DNA of 64,000 nucleotides, taken from assembly GCA_026014735.1 (NCBI GenBank), contig JAOZHT010000001.1, positions 992,001-1,056,000 of the forward strand, written 5' to 3'. The DNA is from Candidatus Bathyarchaeota archaeon (lineage in GTDB: Archaea; Thermoproteota; Bathyarchaeia; Bathyarchaeales; Bathycorpusculaceae). Shown here in pieces: positions 62,144 through 64,000 of the stretch. The notes beneath the pieces are model-generated. The model made no database searches. It was not told the origin of the DNA and was given only the letters and a program-made list of their open reading frames with translations. Made by a program: the position numbers and the translations under genes. Numbering within the stretch: the first letter of the stretch is position 1; the number at the start of each line of letters is the position of its first letter.

Positions 62144-62800
62144 ATGTTTAACGCGGCAATTTTTGATTGGGACGGCACCTTAGCAGATACAAGACCTGCA
62201 ATCGTGGTTTCCTTCCAGCGGGCACTCAAAGAAATCAGCCTAACCGTCCCCACACAGTACATCGAACGCAGAATCGGCATTGGTGCAGCGGAGACTTTCC
62301 GCGCCATTCTTGAAGCAGCTAACAGGCGGGTAGATGAGAAAGTGGTTAAGCAGCTTGTTGAACGCAAAAGCCAAATCCAGATTCAGCTAGCCGACGAGGT
62401 TGCGCTGTTTGAGGGCACACGGGAGCTGCTGGCGGCGCTTCAGGGCAAAGTGAAGGTGGGGTTGGCGTCGATGAATAACCGCAAAGTCATCATGCATCTG
62501 CTTGAGGTTAAGGGTTTAGCGGACTGCTTCGATGCGGTTTTAACGGTTGAGGCAGTTAGCCGCTCTAAGCCTGACCCCGAGATTTTCCTCCGAACCGCCG
62601 AGCAGTTAAAGGCGGATCCGAGTGCCTGTGTGGTCTTTGAGGACTCGATTTTCGGGGTTAAAGCAGCCAAATCCGCTGGGATGAACTGTGTGGCGGTTAC
62701 AACCGGCGTCTACGGCGGCGAGGAACTTGCCTCCGCAAATCCTGATTTAGTCGTTAAAAACCTGCTGGACCCCCATATTCTCGATTTCGTGCTTAGATGA
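62144..62800 (+). CDS. HAD-family phosphatase (Gph/beta-phosphoglucomutase-like)
   Basis: The 218-residue protein has the HAD core: nucleophile Asp9 in AIFDWDGTLADTR, motif II SMNN near residue 107, Lys in SRSKPDPEIFLRTAEQL, and motif IV VVFEDSIFGVKAAKSAG. The N-terminal cap is the alpha-helical C1 type. It resembles phosphoglycolate phosphatase and beta-phosphoglucomutase; the substrate cannot be read from the sequence. ATG 62144 lies directly after proC, so the pair is one transcription unit. Confidence 0.92.
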   Translation: MFNAAIFDWDGTLADTRPAIVVSFQRALKEISLTVPTQYIERRIGIGAAETFRAILEAANRRVDEKVVKQLVERKSQIQIQLADEVALFEGTRELLAALQGKVKVGLASMNNRKVIMHLLEVKGLADCFDAVLTVEAVSRSKPDPEIFLRTAEQLKADPSACVVFEDSIFGVKAAKSAGMNCVAVTTGVYGGEELASANPDLVVKNLLDPHILDFVLR

Positions 62801-62840
62801 ACTGTTGCTTGTTGTAGTGCACGCGCAGTCACATAGCTTT

Positions 62841-62857
62841 AAACATATTTTAAATAC
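62841..62857 (+). promoter_or_regulatory. TATA region before the 86-residue gene
   Basis: AAACATATTTTAAATAC stands 41 bases before the TTG start at 62898 and resembles the glutamine synthetase promoters in its AACATATTT stretch. Confidence 0.45.
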
Positions 62858-62897
62858 AGTATAGAATGCTCTCAAACACTGAAAGGAAGACCACGTT

Positions 62898-63158
62898 TTG
62901 ACAGAGTCAAACAAAAAAACCGCTCCTATATATCAGGTACTGCTACTCGACAATGACAGCAGCCAAAACGTAGAGGTCCATGAAGCCGAAAACGTTGATT
63001 TCAGCAAAGTAAAAATGCATCTGCAAAGCGGCGGCTCAGTCTTCATCACCAGTCGCGCAACACAGAAGCTTCTGCCCTCTTTTAAGGCGCAGACAAACTA
63101 CAATCGAAGCCGAAAAACGCTTGGAATACTCTTCCATCAGCACCTGAGAAGCCAATGA
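62898..63158 (+). CDS. Small hypothetical protein, 86 residues
   Basis: The frame starts at TTG 62898, 14 bases after GGAAG. The product is mixed alpha-beta and basic (APIYQVLLLDNDSSQNVEV; SGGSVFITSRATQKLLPSF; NRSRKTLGILFHQHL). The Ser-Arg repeats and basic C-terminus suggest nucleic acid or nucleotide contact, but no family is recognised. It is followed by a strong hairpin at 63165-63225. Confidence 0.65.
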   Translation: MTESNKKTAPIYQVLLLDNDSSQNVEVHEAENVDFSKVKMHLQSGGSVFITSRATQKLLPSFKAQTNYNRSRKTLGILFHQHLRSQ

Positions 63159-63164
63159 CCATGT

Positions 63165-63225
63165 AGCGTGCATCCACAGATTCCCTTTACCCCCCTCTCT
63201 CTTCCGAATTTTTTGGGTGCACGCT
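63165..63225 (+). terminator. Long hairpin after the 86-residue gene
   Basis: AGCGTGCATCCA (63165-63176) pairs with TGGGTGCACGCT (63214-63225) through twelve positions, one of them G-U in RNA, around a pyrimidine-rich 37-base loop. It starts seven bases after the stop codon, so a terminator or 3' regulatory element of that gene is likely. Confidence 0.5.
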
Positions 63226-63310
63226 GCACCTGTTAACCTATAATTGCCTTCAAAGTTTTCTGCTGTTGAAACAAATCTCGCCAGTTCTTAATGATCAATA
63301 AAGGAAGGTT

Positions 63311-63328
63311 ACCCCCTATTCTCGGGGT
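63311..63328 (-). terminator. Hairpin after the cation ATPase
   Basis: ACCCC (63311-63315) and GGGGT (63324-63328) form a short stem directly behind the ATPase stop codon on the minus strand. Confidence 0.35.
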
Positions 63329-64000
63329 TTAGTTCTCGCCGGACTTGGCTGTTGCAGTTGCCGTCTTGGTGAAGAATTTACGCACCACCAGCTTACGTAT
63401 TTCCTCGGCGAAGACCACAGCCAACGGCAGCAAGAGCAGATAGAGCCAATCCATCAAGTTCAGTCCCGTAGTGCCGAATACACCCTGCAGCAGCGGCACG
63501 TAGACTAACACGGCTAGTATGGAGAGTTGCGCGATTATGCCCCATATTATCCATTTATTCTTGGCGAGGCTGGCCCTGAAGATGGATTGCTTGCTGGTTC
63601 GGCACGCTAAAACGTTCCCTGCCTGCGCAACAACTATGCCCGCAAACGTCATGGTGACACCATGTATGTAGAGGGGGTCGTTTGCTGCCAGCGGCATACC
63701 AAACTGCCAGCCGCCCATCATCCATGTGCTCAAGCAGCCATAGAGGGCTCCTACGGCGATGATGGAACCGATGTAGAGCGAACGCGCGAAAACTTTGCCT
63801 GTGAAGAGTCGTTCTTTGACGCTTCTTGGCGGCTCCTCCATGATGCCTGCTTCAGGCGGCTCACGGCTCAACGCTAAGCTGGGGATGACGTCTATGGCGA
63901 GGTCAATGACGAGGATTTGCACCACCAGTAACGGTAGCGGAATCGCGAAAACGCTTGTAGATAAAACTGCGAATATAACGTATGGGATGAGCTCTGCCAT
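63329..64000 (-). CDS. P-type cation-transporting ATPase, C-terminal part
   Basis: The frame is open to the right edge, so only the last 223 residues are visible. They match the Cation_ATPase_C region of P2-type calcium or related pumps: after LLVVQILVIDLAIDVIPSLALSREPPE (transmembrane helix 6 region with the ion-binding Asp), a cytoplasmic loop RSVKERLFTGKV, and four more hydrophobic helices ending in a Lys/Thr-rich tail. The nucleotide-binding, phosphorylation and first transmembrane domains lie outside the window, so the transported ion cannot be assigned. Confidence 0.88.
   Translation of the reverse strand: MAELIPYVIFAVLSTSVFAIPLPLLVVQILVIDLAIDVIPSLALSREPPEAGIMEEPPRSVKERLFTGKVFARSLYIGSIIAVGALYGCLSTWMMGGWQFGMPLAANDPLYIHGVTMTFAGIVVAQAGNVLACRTSKQSIFRASLAKNKWIIWGIIAQLSILAVLVYVPLLQGVFGTTGLNLMDWLYLLLLPLAVVFAEEIRKLVVRKFFTKTATATAKSGEN

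Overview
The window looks like a chromosomal segment of an anaerobic archaeon of the Bathyarchaeia type. The archaeal markers are direct: Nop5 and fibrillarin side by side, a C/D box sRNA, Trm1, two subunits of an archaeal tRNA-splicing endonuclease, a TrmB regulator, an archaeal-length triosephosphate isomerase, a GfcR-type phosphoribosyltransferase regulator, NIP7, NikR and TATA-box promoters. An eL22 ribosomal protein, an HdrA-MvhD fusion beside a six-cluster polyferredoxin, and an NrdD-related protein argue for an anaerobic member of the TACK-side lineages. The lineage name is inference; no rRNA gene is present to settle it.

Layout. 1-4 kb: end of a sugar nucleotidyltransferase, then endA, a PhoU/DUF47 protein and glyS. 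4.3-6.7 kb: an AT-rich TPR/transglutaminase-like gene that looks foreign. 6.7-15.9 kb: small metabolic and RNA genes (flavodoxin, nitroreductase, C/D sRNA, eL22, hisS, methyltransferase, membrane-anchored Mrr-like protein, second endonuclease subunit, mtnA). 15.9-25.5 kb: matrixin-like protease, GfcR-type regulator, DUF2284, CitG-like enzyme, a cluster of three paralogous nucleotidyltransferases, and a radical SAM protein. 25.5-33.4 kb: repeats, tRNA-Ala, polyferredoxin and HdrA-MvhD, a repeat-rich intergenic region, and a surface protein. 33.7-38.5 kb: two divergent glutamine synthetases separated by membrane proteins. 38.6-47.7 kb: NIP7, an m5C methyltransferase, nikR, nadA, a degenerate receiver, pyrB, an HTH/ATP-cone/NrdD-like protein, and the agmatine-to-putrescine pair aguA-aguB. 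47.7-63.9 kb: Nop5-fibrillarin, rnhB, a TrmB-CBS fusion, tpiA, DUF89, galT, a double glycosyltransferase, trm1, a decayed zinc-ribbon membrane gene, proC, a HAD phosphatase, and the end of a P-type cation ATPase.

How genes work together. RNA processing is the strongest theme: intron removal (two EndA-type subunits), tRNA methylation (Trm1), rRNA 2'-O-methylation (Nop5, fibrillarin and a guide that appears to address the universal 16S C1402), m5C methylation and ribosome biogenesis (NIP7), and aminoacylation (GlyS, HisS). Nitrogen metabolism is the second theme: two glutamine synthetases, pyrB, proC and the agmatine route to putrescine. Redox genes (HdrA-MvhD, polyferredoxin, flavodoxin, nitroreductase) suggest a flavin- and ferredoxin-based anaerobic metabolism.

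Most unusual points: an NrdD-like protein fused to a winged helix and ATP cone that ends just where the radical glycine should be; four genes whose conserved N-termini reach back only to AUA/AUU/AUC codons; a roughly 130-bp intergenic repeat in three copies; duplicated promoter and palindrome structures near 31.6-31.8 kb; and a locus decayed by a frameshift plus an in-frame TAG.
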